DNA from: Janthinobacterium aquaticum
GTDB lineage: Bacteria; Pseudomonadota; Gammaproteobacteria; Burkholderiales; Burkholderiaceae_D
Direction: 5' to 3'
Assembly (NCBI RefSeq): GCF_009208565.1
Contig: NZ_WFLK01000011.1
Span: 165,297 to 229,296, forward strand
Length of the DNA: 64,000 bases
The notes under the pieces: model-generated
Told to the model about the DNA's origin: nothing
What the model saw: only the letters and a program-made list of their open reading frames with translations
Databases searched by the model: none
Program-made: the position numbers and the translations under genes
Shown: piece by piece, positions 8,990-17,651 of the stretch
Numbering within the stretch: position 1 is the stretch's first letter
How the letters are laid out: every line of letters begins with the position of its first letter

Positions 8990-9235
8990 ATGAAAAAATC
9001 AACGATTGCCGGCGCGCTGGCCGGTGCGGCCCTTCTGGCAGGCTGTGGTGGTGGCAGCAGCCACACCCATAGCGGCAGCGACGGCGGCGTCAATCCGCCG
9101 CCGGTGGCCCTGCTCGACACTTTCTTTGTTGCCGTCAGCAATCTCACGCTGACCACCAGTGAAGACAAGGAAGGCGTCAGTATCGACGCCATCATGGCTA
9201 CCTCGCCGGACAATACCGAGCCGGTACCGCTGTAA
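8990..9235 (+). CDS. Small lipoprotein in the DUF4331 operon
   Basis: 81 residues. The N-terminus MKKSTIAGALAGAALLAGCGGG is a lipoprotein signal with lipobox LLAG-C at about residue 19. The rest is low complexity (Gly/Ser/His linker, HTHSGSDGG) followed by a short beta-rich tail; no known domain is recognised. The ribosome-binding site AAGGAG sits just after the DUF4331 stop, so expression is coupled. Probably a small membrane-tethered partner of DUF4331, judged from order alone. Confidence 0.75.
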   Translation: MKKSTIAGALAGAALLAGCGGGSSHTHSGSDGGVNPPPVALLDTFFVAVSNLTLTTSEDKEGVSIDAIMATSPDNTEPVPL

Positions 9236-9301
9236 GGTAGGTGGGCGCCAGGCTGGCAGCAGCCTGGTGCCCAATTGCTGTGCATTGCCACGAAAGCAAT
9301 A

Positions 9302-10492
9302 ATGAATGCATCGATACGCTGGCTGGCCAGCGCGCTGTGCGCCGGCTTGTGCTCGACCGCGCATGCCACCCCCTATATCCCCAAAGACGGCGCTGCCGTG
9401 ATCGAACAGCTGCCACACCGTGCCGACGCCACGCAGACCGAACTGCGCCGCCTGCGCACGCAGCTGAACGCCCAGCCGCAGGACCTGGCGCTGGCGACCA
9501 GCCTGGCGCAGCGCTATATCGGCCTGTCGCGCAGTGAAACCGACCCGCGCTATCTTGGCTACGCCCAGGCCGCGCTGGCGCCCTGGTGGCAAAGCGCTGC
9601 CGCGCCGGTGCCGGTTCGCCTGCTGCGCGCCACCATCCTGCAAAGCACCCATCAATTCAATGCCGCCCTGCAGGATCTCGATGCCGTCATCGCACAGCAG
9701 CCCGGCAATGCGCAGGCCTGGCTGACCCGCGCCACCGTGCTGACGGTGCAGGGCAACTATGCAGCGGCGAGCGCCAGCTGCGCCCGGCTGTCCAGCCTGG
9801 CAGCGCAACTGGTGACCGTGACCTGCCTGGCCAATGTGGCCGGCGTCAATGGCCGCTCTGAAAAGAGCGAGCAGTTGCTGGACCTGACGCTGCAGCGCAG
9901 TGCTGGCGTGGCGCCCGAGATGGAAAACTGGGCGCTGACCCTGCTGGCCGAAATGGCCACGCGGCGCGGCGACGCCGCCGTGGCCGAACGGCGCTACCGC
10001 CAGGCGCTCGCGCAGCAGCCGCGCGACAGCTATCTGCTGGGCGCCTGGAGCGACTTCCTGCTCGACCAGCAACGCCCGCAGGAGGTCATTGCCCTGTTAA
10101 AAAGCGAGCAGCGCATCGACGCCCTGCTGCTGCGCTACGCGCTGGCGCTGCAGGCGGTGCCCGGCCAGCAGGCAGCACTGGCGCGTGCCACGACCGAACT
10201 GGCGGCGCGCTTCAATGCCGCCATGCAGCGAGGCGACACCGTGCACCAGCGCGAACAGGCGCGTTTTGCCTTGCTGCTGCAGCACGATGCGCCGCAAGCC
10301 TTGCAGCTGGCGCAAAAGAACTGGGCAGTACAAAAGGAAGTAGCCGACATGCGCATCGTGCTTGAAGCAGCACTGGCCGCACGCGATTTCGCAGCGGCGC
10401 AGCCGGTACTGGACTGGATCAGCACCAACAAGGTTCAGGATGTGGCGCTGCAGGCGCTGGCAGCCAGGCTGGCTGCAAGGAAGGCGACATGA
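9302..10492 (+). CDS. Exported TPR-repeat protein
   Basis: 396 residues from ATG 9302 (the frame opens at 9275). The signal peptide ends at TAHA-TPYIP. The remainder is helical and built of tetratricopeptide-like pairs, for example LALATSLAQRYIGLSR, FNAALQDLDAVIAQQPGNAQAWL and DAAVAERRYRQALAQQPRD, which form a protein-binding scaffold, here in the periplasm. Its stop overlaps the start of the HupE/UreJ-like gene (ATGA), showing that the two are translated together. Likely adaptor between the secreted DUF4331 protein and the membrane protein (inference). Confidence 0.83.
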   Translation: MNASIRWLASALCAGLCSTAHATPYIPKDGAAVIEQLPHRADATQTELRRLRTQLNAQPQDLALATSLAQRYIGLSRSETDPRYLGYAQAALAPWWQSAAAPVPVRLLRATILQSTHQFNAALQDLDAVIAQQPGNAQAWLTRATVLTVQGNYAAASASCARLSSLAAQLVTVTCLANVAGVNGRSEKSEQLLDLTLQRSAGVAPEMENWALTLLAEMATRRGDAAVAERRYRQALAQQPRDSYLLGAWSDFLLDQQRPQEVIALLKSEQRIDALLLRYALALQAVPGQQAALARATTELAARFNAAMQRGDTVHQREQARFALLLQHDAPQALQLAQKNWAVQKEVADMRIVLEAALAARDFAAAQPVLDWISTNKVQDVALQALAARLAARKAT

Positions 10493-11625
10493 TGGCGCGG
10501 CTGATTCTGATGGTACTGGTCTGCTGCTGGTGCACGCTGGCCCAGGCCCACAAACCAAGCGACAGCTATCTGAGCCTGGACGTGCAGGGCCAGACCATTG
10601 CCGGGCAATGGGATATCGCCTTGCGCGACCTCGATTTTGCCATCGGCCTGGATGGCAATGGCGATGGCGAGCTGACCTGGGATGAAATCCGCGCCCGCCA
10701 TGGGCAAATAGCTGCCTACGCCTTGCAGCACCTGAAAATTGCCAGCACAGCCGGTCCCTGCCAGCTACAGGCAGGCCAGCAACTGATCGACCAGCATACC
10801 GACGGCGCCTACAATGTGCTGCGTTTCCAGGCCACTTGCCCCGGTAGCGCGGCGCCGGCCAGTCTCGACATCAGCTACACGCTGCTGGCTGACCTGGACC
10901 CGCAGCACAAGGGCCTGCTAAAGCTCAGCCATGACGGCCAGGTGCAGACCGCCATTTTCGAGCCGGAACATGCGCGGCAAAACCTGTCGCTGGCCGCGCC
11001 AAGCCGGCTGGCGCAGTTTGGCGCCTACGTGCAGCACGGCATCTGGCATATCTGGATCGGCTACGACCATATCCTGTTCCTGCTGTCGCTATTGCTGCCA
11101 GCGGTACTGCTGCCTGCGGCCGCGCGAGCCGGCATCGCATCGGGCCAGCAAAGCTTGAAGGCGGCGTTTTTCGATGTGCTCAAGGTGGTGACCGCTTTTA
11201 CGCTGGCGCACTCGATCACGCTGAGCCTGGCCAGCCTGTCGCTGATTTCGCTGCCTTCTCGCATGGTCGAGTCGGCGATTGCCGCTTCGGTGGTGCTGGC
11301 GGCGCTCAATAATGTGCTGCCGCTGTTTCGCGGCAAGCGCCCGGTGGCCGCCTTTGTGTTCGGGCTGATCCACGGCTTCGGCTTTGCCAGCGTGCTGCGC
11401 GATCTTGGCCTGCCGCAATCGGCGCTGGTTACCAGTCTGCTGGGCTTTAATGTGGGCGTGGAGATCGGCCAGCTGGCGATCGTGGCGGTATTCCTGCCTG
11501 TGGCCTGGCTGCTGCGCAAAACCTGGTTCTATCGGCAACTGATGACCTGGGGCTCGCTGGCGATTGCACTGGTGGCGGCCATCTGGCTACTGGAACGGCT
11601 GGCCGATATCAAGCTGATCAGCTAA
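10489..11625 (+). CDS. HupE/UreJ-family membrane protein with EF-hand-like N-terminal domain
   Basis: 378 residues. After a signal-like N-terminus there is a periplasmic domain of about 160 residues carrying one EF-hand-like loop (GLDGNGDGELTWDE, residues about 57-70), a possible Ca2+ site. The C-terminal half has six or seven membrane helices with the family histidine/aspartate motif HIWIGYDHILFLL and a second FGLIHGFGFAS. HupE/UreJ proteins are linked to nickel/cobalt handling elsewhere, but this two-part type occurs outside hydrogenase and urease clusters, and none is present here. Metal uptake is possible, not shown. Confidence 0.85.
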   Translation: MMARLILMVLVCCWCTLAQAHKPSDSYLSLDVQGQTIAGQWDIALRDLDFAIGLDGNGDGELTWDEIRARHGQIAAYALQHLKIASTAGPCQLQAGQQLIDQHTDGAYNVLRFQATCPGSAAPASLDISYTLLADLDPQHKGLLKLSHDGQVQTAIFEPEHARQNLSLAAPSRLAQFGAYVQHGIWHIWIGYDHILFLLSLLLPAVLLPAAARAGIASGQQSLKAAFFDVLKVVTAFTLAHSITLSLASLSLISLPSRMVESAIAASVVLAALNNVLPLFRGKRPVAAFVFGLIHGFGFASVLRDLGLPQSALVTSLLGFNVGVEIGQLAIVAVFLPVAWLLRKTWFYRQLMTWGSLAIALVAAIWLLERLADIKLIS

Positions 11626-11662
11626 ACTGGGCAAAACAAACGCCGCTGGCGGAGGAGCACCT

Positions 11663-12442
11663 ATGCATCATGGTCTGGCGGTCATCCTGTTCCTGCTGGC
11701 GGCGCAGGCCTCGGCCTGCACCGTGCGCGTCGGCTATCCGGATCGCGAACGTGCGCCCTACTATCTGGGCAACGGCAGCGCCATTCCCCAGCGCCCGGGT
11801 GCAGCGGTGGACGCCATGACCGAAGCGGTCAACAGCGCCGGCTGCACGGTGCAGCTGGTGCGCTTGCCCACCGCGCGCATCAAGGTGGCCCTGATCGAAG
11901 GACTGGTGGACATGGCGCCGGTCGACCTGCCGCCGGGCGCAGCGCCCTATTCCGCCTTGCCGCTCACGCCGCGCGGCCTGCCCGATACCCGCCGCGCCCT
12001 GCGCACCAGCGCGATTGTCTTTGTGCGCAGCGCCGACAGGCTGGCGGTGGAAGCGGATCCGCGCCAGTACTTCCGCAACCACAAGCTGGCCGTCAACCAG
12101 GGCTCGTCGCTGGTCGAGACGCTGGTCGATGACGGCATGCAGGTCGACTCCGGCAGCGGCGACACCCTCAGCAACCTCGACAAGGTGATGCTGCAGCGCG
12201 TCGACGGCTTCAGTTTTGCTATCGCCAACGAAAAAGCCATGGACAGCGTGGTGGCGGCACGCTACGGCGCCGCGCTGGTACGCATCAGGGAGCCGCTCCG
12301 GGTCTCCTATGTATGGCTGTCGGCCAGCTACCGTTTTTATGGCGTACATGCCGCGCAAAGCGAGGCGGTGTGGAACTGGTTCGGGCAAAAAGGCAGCGAG
12401 CGGCTGGGCGAACTGGTCGATCAATACGTGCGCCAGCGCTGA
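11663..12442 (+). CDS. Periplasmic solute-binding protein (SBP family 3-like)
   Basis: 259 residues, preceded by a strong GGAGGAG site. The signal peptide ends AQASA, followed by CTVRVGYPDRERAPYY, the first strand of a type-II binding fold. Later features (VDAMTEAV, LIEGLVDMAPVD, KLAVNQGSSLVETL, VDGFSFAIANEKAM) match family-3 amino-acid-type binding proteins. No ABC permease or ATPase lies next to it, so it is an orphan, possibly a sensor accessory. The ligand is unknown. Confidence 0.78.
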   Translation: MHHGLAVILFLLAAQASACTVRVGYPDRERAPYYLGNGSAIPQRPGAAVDAMTEAVNSAGCTVQLVRLPTARIKVALIEGLVDMAPVDLPPGAAPYSALPLTPRGLPDTRRALRTSAIVFVRSADRLAVEADPRQYFRNHKLAVNQGSSLVETLVDDGMQVDSGSGDTLSNLDKVMLQRVDGFSFAIANEKAMDSVVAARYGAALVRIREPLRVSYVWLSASYRFYGVHAAQSEAVWNWFGQKGSERLGELVDQYVRQR

Positions 12443-12486
12443 TTTTGCGTGAGCCAGCGGCCACCCCGGCGGCATTTCAGGCTACA

Positions 12487-12505
12487 ATAAGAACAATTCT
12501 CAATC
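12487..12505. promoter_or_regulatory. Fur-box-like site upstream of the first FecI-type gene
   Basis: ATAAGAACAATTCTCAATC contains the AGAA-(5 nt)-TTCT-type symmetry of Fur boxes and lies about 45 bases before the sigma factor start. A closer match stands at the same place before the second sigma gene (49406-49424), which supports iron repression of both loci. Boundaries are approximate. Confidence 0.5.
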
Positions 12506-12547
12506 GCATTGACGCCATCCGGCACAGGCATGGCGTAGAAAGCCTGC

Positions 12548-13051
12548 ATGCTCCACCCGCCACTGCACCAGCAAATCGAAGTGCTTTACAGCGACCACCA
12601 CGGCTGGCTGCATGGCTGGCTGCGCCGCAAGCTCGGCAACGCCTTCGACGCGGCCGACTTGGCGCATGACACCTTTTTGCGCCTGCTCACGCGTGGCAGC
12701 GCGCCTCAGCCCGGACAATCGCGCCAGCATCTGGCGCGCATTGCCAACGGCCTGATGATCGACCTGTTTCGCCGCCGCGATATCGAGGCCGCCTACCTCG
12801 AAGCGCTGGCCCTGCTGCCCGAGTTGCAAGTGCCTACGCCTGAAACACGCGCACTGATTATCGAGGCACTGACCGAAATCGACGCCATCCTCGCCCGCTT
12901 GCCAGCCAAAGCGCGCGAGGCTTTCCTGCTGTGCAAGGTCGAAGGCCTGGCCTATGCCGAGATTGCCCGCCAGCTTGGCGTGACGGTGTCGTCGGTGGAA
13001 AAATATATCGCCCGCGCGCTGCTGGCCTGCTGCCTGGCGCAATCGCGATGA
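12548..13051 (+). CDS. FecI-type ECF sigma factor
   Basis: 167 residues. Region 2 (about residues 10-75) reads HQQIEVLYSDHHGWLHGWLRRKLGNAFDAADLAHDTFLRLL with the FecI hallmark DLAHDTFLRLL. Region 4 (about 105-160) has LPAKAREAFLLCKVEGLAYAEIARQLGV followed by SVEKYIARAL. FecI-type sigmas are released by an outer-membrane receptor and FecR when a ferric siderophore is bound, then transcribe the receptor gene. Its TGA overlaps the ATG of fecR. A Fur-box-like site lies upstream. An AGAAAG stretch before the ATG is the only ribosome-site candidate. Confidence 0.92.
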   Translation: MLHPPLHQQIEVLYSDHHGWLHGWLRRKLGNAFDAADLAHDTFLRLLTRGSAPQPGQSRQHLARIANGLMIDLFRRRDIEAAYLEALALLPELQVPTPETRALIIEALTEIDAILARLPAKAREAFLLCKVEGLAYAEIARQLGVTVSSVEKYIARALLACCLAQSR

Positions 13052-14043
13052 GCAGCCTGCGCGAGCCGCTCTCGCCTGAGATTGCGCCCGCCGTGCTGGC
13101 CCGCGCCGCCCAGTGGATGGCGCGCCTGTGGTCCGACAACGCCAGCGCGGCCGACAGCGCCGCCTGCGCCGCCTGGCGCAGCGCCCACCCGGAACACGAA
13201 CGCGCCTGGGCGCGCCTGCAGTGCTTCGAGCAGCAGTTTGATGCCATACCGCGCCAGATCGCCCGCTCTGCCCTGTCCGAGCTGCCGCCACGCAGCCACG
13301 GCACGCGCCGGCGCGCGCTGCAGCTGCTGGGCGTGATCGCGGCCGGTGGCGGCAGCGCCTGGCTCGCCCATGAAAGCGGCCTGTGGCAAGCTTACAGCGC
13401 CGATTACCATACCGCCACTGGCCAGACGCGCAACATCACGCTGGCCGACGGCACGGCCGTGGTGCTCGACACGGCGAGCGCCATCGATGTGCGCTACAGC
13501 GCCAGCGAGCGGCGCATCGTGCTGCGCGCCGGCGCCATCCTCGTCACCAGTGCGCGCGACCCGGCGCCACGCCATCGGCCACTGCTGGTGCAAACCGTGC
13601 ACGGCACGGCCACCGCGCTGGGCACGCGCTTTGACGTGCGCCTTGAAAAAGCCGGCACCGGTGTGGCCGTGTTCGAGGGGGCCGTGGCGCTGCAGCCAAG
13701 CCTGGCGCCCGACAACGGCGTGCAGCTGCAGACCGGTCAGCGCGCCAGCTACGGCCATGATGGCGTGCAGGCGATTGGCAGCGTGCCCGATAGCGCCGCC
13801 GCCTGGGCGGACGGCAGCCTGGTGGCCGAAAGCATGCGCCTGGACGCTCTGCTGGCCGAACTGGCGCGCTACCGTCATGGCCTGCTGCGCTGCAGCCCTG
13901 ACGTTGCAGCCTTGCGCGTGACCGGCGTCTACAGCCTGCGCGATACCGACCGCGCGCTGCACAACCTGGCAGCGAGCCTGCCGGTGGAACTGCATGCGCG
14001 CACGCGCTACTGGGTGACGGTCACGCGGCGCAGCGGGGCATAA
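13048..14043 (+). CDS. FecR-family anti-sigma/sigma regulator
   Basis: 331 residues, starting inside the last codons of the sigma gene. The N-terminal cytoplasmic DUF4880 part holds AAQWMARLWSDNASAADSAACAAWRSAHPEHERAWARL; a hydrophobic stretch (LLGVIAAGGGSAWLA) near residue 95 is the single membrane helix; the periplasmic FecR core has ITLADGTAVVLDTASAIDVRY and TALGTRFDVRL; the C-terminus carries the STN-like receptor-binding part. Senses the receptor at 15195. An IS element begins 8 bases after its stop, so the coding sequence is intact, and the target duplication starts on the last base of the TAA. Confidence 0.9.
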   Translation: MSSLREPLSPEIAPAVLARAAQWMARLWSDNASAADSAACAAWRSAHPEHERAWARLQCFEQQFDAIPRQIARSALSELPPRSHGTRRRALQLLGVIAAGGGSAWLAHESGLWQAYSADYHTATGQTRNITLADGTAVVLDTASAIDVRYSASERRIVLRAGAILVTSARDPAPRHRPLLVQTVHGTATALGTRFDVRLEKAGTGVAVFEGAVALQPSLAPDNGVQLQTGQRASYGHDGVQAIGSVPDSAAAWADGSLVAESMRLDALLAELARYRHGLLRCSPDVAALRVTGVYSLRDTDRALHNLAASLPVELHARTRYWVTVTRRSGA

Positions 14044-14050
14044 ATTATTT
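14043..14050. repeat. Target-site duplication, left copy (AATTATTT)
   Basis: AATTATTT directly abuts the left end of the IS element and is repeated exactly at 15101-15108 on the other side. Eight-base AT-rich duplications are usual for IS1595-family insertions. Confidence 0.9.
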
Positions 14051-15100
14051 GGCTATGTCACTGCCAAATGTGGGAATTGTCCCAGTGCAGCATTAAGCAG
14101 ACTGGTCGCTGAGCGGATGCGCCTGGCATCGAGTATCCAGCGCCAGCCCAGGTAGTTGGGCAGATAGCGCGTGGCCACGCCATGAAACGGCGCCAGCCAT
14201 TGCCGGAATCGACTATGGTAGGCGTTGACGTTTTGCACATGCGCCGCGCCGCTGACACGGATGCCGGCACGCAGGTTGACGGCCTGATGGCTGATGCCAG
14301 CCTCGCGTGCGAAGGCACGGTAAGCCGGGTGGCCATCGGTCACGAGCAACACATCACGGTCGATCACCGGTTCAAGCCAGGTGTGCAGCTTGGCAGCAGT
14401 TAATTGACCCTTGCCGGTGACAAAGTCGCGCGTCTGGCCGGTACGGTCGCGCGCTACCAGGATGCAGACCTGTTCGCCGGAAATGCCGCGCTGGCGGGCG
14501 TGGCCGCCACGCCGGCGCGCCGGCCGGGTCAGGTGGCGCGAACCTTTTTCTGACTCCAGCAGATACATCTCGTCTGCCTCGGCAATACCGTGCAGACACA
14601 GTGGCCGGTCGGTTCTGGCCAGCTCAAGGAAGCGGTGGCGCCAGCGAAAGCTGGTATTGCGATGAATGGCGACCTGCTGGGCTGCCTTGCGCACCGAAAA
14701 TGAGTCAAGCATGCAGCCGGCATAGGCCAGCCATCGCGCTTTGTAATGTAAATGGGCCAGCGGCGTGCCCGAGAGAGCATTAAAGGTTCTGCCGCAGCCT
14801 ACGCAACGATAGCGCTGCAGGCCATGCGCATGGCCGTGCCGGTGAAAATGTGTTGAACGGCAGGCGGGACAGGTCAGATGCGCCTGCGCCGCCTGCTCGA
14901 TCAGGGCCAGTGTGGCGTCGATCCCCGCAGATGCACTCATCAGTTCCATGGCGGCACTGCGCTGGTGTGGCGACAACTGGGCGAACTGGCTGATAAAAGA
15001 CTGCCATCGTGACGGGGACATGATGTGCTCCTGACGGTAGATTCAGACCGTTAGACCTGCCCAGTTCAGGCGCGTTCCCCTATTTCTCGCTGACAGAGCC
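14051..15100 (-). mobile_element. IS1595-family insertion sequence, complete (1050 bp)
   Basis: Both ends were located from the sequence. The left end GGCTATGTCACTGCCAAATG and the reverse complement of the right end, GGCTCTGTCAGCGAGAAATA, match at 14 of 20 positions and continue with GGGAA. Perfect 8-bp duplications AATTATTT flank the element. It carries one transposase gene on the minus strand filling almost its whole length. Intact gene plus exact duplications indicate a fairly recent, possibly still mobile, insertion. It splits fecIR from the receptor gene. Confidence 0.92.
14053..15021 (-). CDS. IS1595-family transposase
   Basis: 322 residues. A zinc ribbon near residue 50-75 (CPACRSTHFHRHG ... 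YRCVGCGRTFN) is followed by a helix-turn-helix region (VRKAAQQVAIHRNTSFRWRHRF) and the ISXO2-like catalytic core: GIAEADEMYLLES gives the first Asp, LLVTDGHPAYR the second, and NVNAYHSRFRQWL the third metal-site segment (N/H in this family). The C-terminal VATRYLPNYLGWR is typical. Its stop codon lies inside the left terminal repeat, only two bases from the element end. Confidence 0.93.
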   Translation of the reverse strand: MSPSRWQSFISQFAQLSPHQRSAAMELMSASAGIDATLALIEQAAQAHLTCPACRSTHFHRHGHAHGLQRYRCVGCGRTFNALSGTPLAHLHYKARWLAYAGCMLDSFSVRKAAQQVAIHRNTSFRWRHRFLELARTDRPLCLHGIAEADEMYLLESEKGSRHLTRPARRRGGHARQRGISGEQVCILVARDRTGQTRDFVTGKGQLTAAKLHTWLEPVIDRDVLLVTDGHPAYRAFAREAGISHQAVNLRAGIRVSGAAHVQNVNAYHSRFRQWLAPFHGVATRYLPNYLGWRWILDARRIRSATSLLNAALGQFPHLAVT

Positions 15101-15108
15101 AATTATTT
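15101..15108. repeat. Target-site duplication, right copy (AATTATTT)
   Basis: Identical to 14043-14050 and directly adjacent to the right terminal repeat of the IS. Removing the element and one copy gives an ancestral gap of 93-94 bp between the fecR stop and the receptor start. Confidence 0.9.
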
Positions 15109-15194
15109 TCAAAATTCATTGAGGGTTTGGTTTTTTGGTTCGGAAACACCTGCAGAACACGCTGTTCTTCAACTGACGCCAAGGAAATCCCGCC

Positions 15195-17651
15195 ATGCCT
15201 GCTCTGCCCAATTTGTCCCGCTCCCCCCGTCCGTCGCGTATCGCCCTCGCCATCCAGGTACTGTGCCTGGCCGGCGCCGCCGCGACTATTACGGCCAGCA
15301 TCGCCCCTGCCGCGCAGGCGCAAACGCAGTCCGCGCGCTCCTACGCAATTGCCGCCGGCTCGCTGGAACGGGCGCTGACCAGCTTTGCCACTGCGGCCGG
15401 AGTGGAATTGTCGGTCGACAGCGCGCTATTGCAGGGCAAGAGCAGCGCCGGACTGGCCGGCAGCTATACGGTCAGTGAGGGCTTCGAGGCGCTGTTGCGC
15501 GGCCAGAACCTGCAACTGGTGGCGCAGCCGAACGGCAGCTATGCACTCAGGGCCGCAGCACCGGCAGCGGTGGCCGCGGCCAGACCGGCACAGGTGGACG
15601 CCACGTTGCCGGCCATTACGATTAGCGCCAGCACCGAGCGCGAAACGGCCACCGGCCCGCTGCGCGGCTATATGGCGCGCCGCGCCACCTCGGCCACCAA
15701 GTCCGATACCGCGCTGATTGAAAATCCGCAGTCGGTGTCGGTTGTCACGGCCGATGAAATCAGTGACCGCAATGCCGAGTCGCTTGATGAAACGCTGCGC
15801 TACACGGCGGGCGTCACGCCCAACCAGCGCCCGCTGGGCAGCGACGATTCTTCGCTGCTGCGCGGCTTTACGGTGGAAACGGCCGGCCTGCTGCAGGACG
15901 GCCTGCGCGTGTCGGGACGCACCTTTGGCGCCGTGATCGAACCGTACGGGCTGGAGCGGCTTGAAGTGCTGCGCGGCCCGGCATCGGTACTGTACGGCCA
16001 GATTCCGCCTGGCGGCGTGGTCAATGCCGTCAGCAAGCGCCCGAGCCTGGACGCGGTACGCGAAGTGGGCGTCGAAGTGGGCAGCTACCAGCGCCACCAG
16101 GTGAAAGCCGATGTGGGCGGCGCGCTGGACGCTGAAGGCAACTGGACCTGGCGCCTGGTCGGCCTGGGCCGCGAAGCCGATACGCGCCTGGCGCACGACC
16201 GCGACAACCGCCTCTACCTGGCACCCTCGCTGACCTGGCAGGCCGGCCCCGGCACGCGCCTGACCCTGCTGGCGCGTCACGAGGAAGACAACCAGCAGTA
16301 TGCGTTTCCGAACCAGCTGTTCACGCCCGGCGCGCGCGGCCAGGTCGATCCGCGCGTCAACCTGATGGGTTATGACAACCGCTTCAAGCGCCGCAATACC
16401 AGCCTGGGCTATGAGTTCGAGCACCGATTCAACGATACCTGGACGCTGCGCCAGAACCTGCGCTATGCGCGCCTGGAAAACGAGCGCACCGATGTGTTTC
16501 CGCTGGGCCTGAACGATGACGCCACCGTCGAGCGCTATTTCCGCCCGGTCGATACCGCATCGCGCAGCCTGTTTGCCGACACCCAGCTGCAGGCGCGCTT
16601 TGCCACCGGCGCCGTGCAGCATCTGGTGCTGATGGGCGCCGACTACGCCAATATCCGCAACCGCGATGAATATATCTACCGGGTTGGTTTTATCGACCCG
16701 CTCGACCTGTACCAGCCGGTCTACCAGCGCCAGGTCAAGTCGCCGTCGGCCAAACCAACCCGCGCAATTGCGCCGTCACGCCAGATGGGACTGTATGCGC
16801 AGGACCAGCTCAAGTGGGAGCGCTGGGTCGTCACGGCCGGCCTGCGTCACGACCAGGCGCACCAGTCGCAGCAGACGGTCAACCTGCTGACCGGCGTGCC
16901 GCGCAGCGACTACGACCAGTCGCCGTCAGCCACCACCGGGCGCATTGGCGCGGTCTATCTGTTTGACAATGGCTGGGCGCCGTATCTGAGCTACGCCACC
17001 TCGTTTTCGCCCGAACTGGGTACCGCAGTCGGTGGCGGCGCCTTGAAGCCGTCGCGCGGCAAGCAGGTCGAAGCGGGCGTGCGCTACGAGCCGGTCGGCC
17101 AGCGCGCCAGCTATACGGCAGCCGTGTTCGACCTGGTGCGCAACAACGTGTCCACTTCTGCCATCGGCAACCCCGGCTTCCTGCTGCAAACGGGCCAGGC
17201 CAAGTCGCGCGGCGTGGAGCTCGAGGCGCGTCTGGACCTGGCCAGCCGGCTGGCATTGATTGCCCAGTACACCTATCTGGACACCAATATCAACCGCAGC
17301 AACAATGGCGACCAGGGCCTGCAGCAGGCCGGTGCACCGCGCCATAGCGCCTCGGCGTGGGCGCGCCAGTCGTTCACGCTGGCCGAAGCGACCCCGGCCT
17401 ATGCGGCGCTTGGCATGCGTTTCCTGGGCAATATGCGCTCGAACTCGGATGGCGAGAACCTCAATATCCGCAACGGCGGCCTGACGCAGTGGGATGCGGC
17501 GCTCGGTTTAAGCCGTGGCCCATGGAACTTCACGCTCAACGTCAACAACGTGCTCAACAAGCAGACCCTGTATGACTGCGGCTACCTGCCGGGCCTGTGC
17601 TACCGCAGCGCCGAACGCACGGCCAATCTCAGCGCCATGTACCGCTTCTGA
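15195..17651 (+). CDS. TonB-dependent siderophore receptor with STN signalling domain (FecA-like)
   Basis: 818 residues; AAGGAA site before ATG 15195. A signal peptide ends near PAAQAQ. The STN domain (about residues 50-115) reads AAGSLERALTSFATAAGVELSVDS, the part that contacts FecR. A TonB-box-like ITISAS follows, then the plug (NPQSVSVVTADEISDRNAES, VLRGPASVLYGQIPPGGVVNAVSKRP) and a 22-strand barrel ending in the outer-membrane signature YRF. Imports a ferric siderophore and signals through FecR/FecI at 12.5-14.0 kb, from which the IS now separates it. Overlaps the PepSY gene by one base. Confidence 0.92.
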   Translation: MPALPNLSRSPRPSRIALAIQVLCLAGAAATITASIAPAAQAQTQSARSYAIAAGSLERALTSFATAAGVELSVDSALLQGKSSAGLAGSYTVSEGFEALLRGQNLQLVAQPNGSYALRAAAPAAVAAARPAQVDATLPAITISASTERETATGPLRGYMARRATSATKSDTALIENPQSVSVVTADEISDRNAESLDETLRYTAGVTPNQRPLGSDDSSLLRGFTVETAGLLQDGLRVSGRTFGAVIEPYGLERLEVLRGPASVLYGQIPPGGVVNAVSKRPSLDAVREVGVEVGSYQRHQVKADVGGALDAEGNWTWRLVGLGREADTRLAHDRDNRLYLAPSLTWQAGPGTRLTLLARHEEDNQQYAFPNQLFTPGARGQVDPRVNLMGYDNRFKRRNTSLGYEFEHRFNDTWTLRQNLRYARLENERTDVFPLGLNDDATVERYFRPVDTASRSLFADTQLQARFATGAVQHLVLMGADYANIRNRDEYIYRVGFIDPLDLYQPVYQRQVKSPSAKPTRAIAPSRQMGLYAQDQLKWERWVVTAGLRHDQAHQSQQTVNLLTGVPRSDYDQSPSATTGRIGAVYLFDNGWAPYLSYATSFSPELGTAVGGGALKPSRGKQVEAGVRYEPVGQRASYTAAVFDLVRNNVSTSAIGNPGFLLQTGQAKSRGVELEARLDLASRLALIAQYTYLDTNINRSNNGDQGLQQAGAPRHSASAWARQSFTLAEATPAYAALGMRFLGNMRSNSDGENLNIRNGGLTQWDAALGLSRGPWNFTLNVNNVLNKQTLYDCGYLPGLCYRSAERTANLSAMYRF

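Noticed and set aside
7519..9369. 616-codon minus-strand frame opposite DUF4331
   Set aside because: Antisense shadow; DUF4331 has a signal peptide, Shine-Dalgarno and family motifs on the plus strand.
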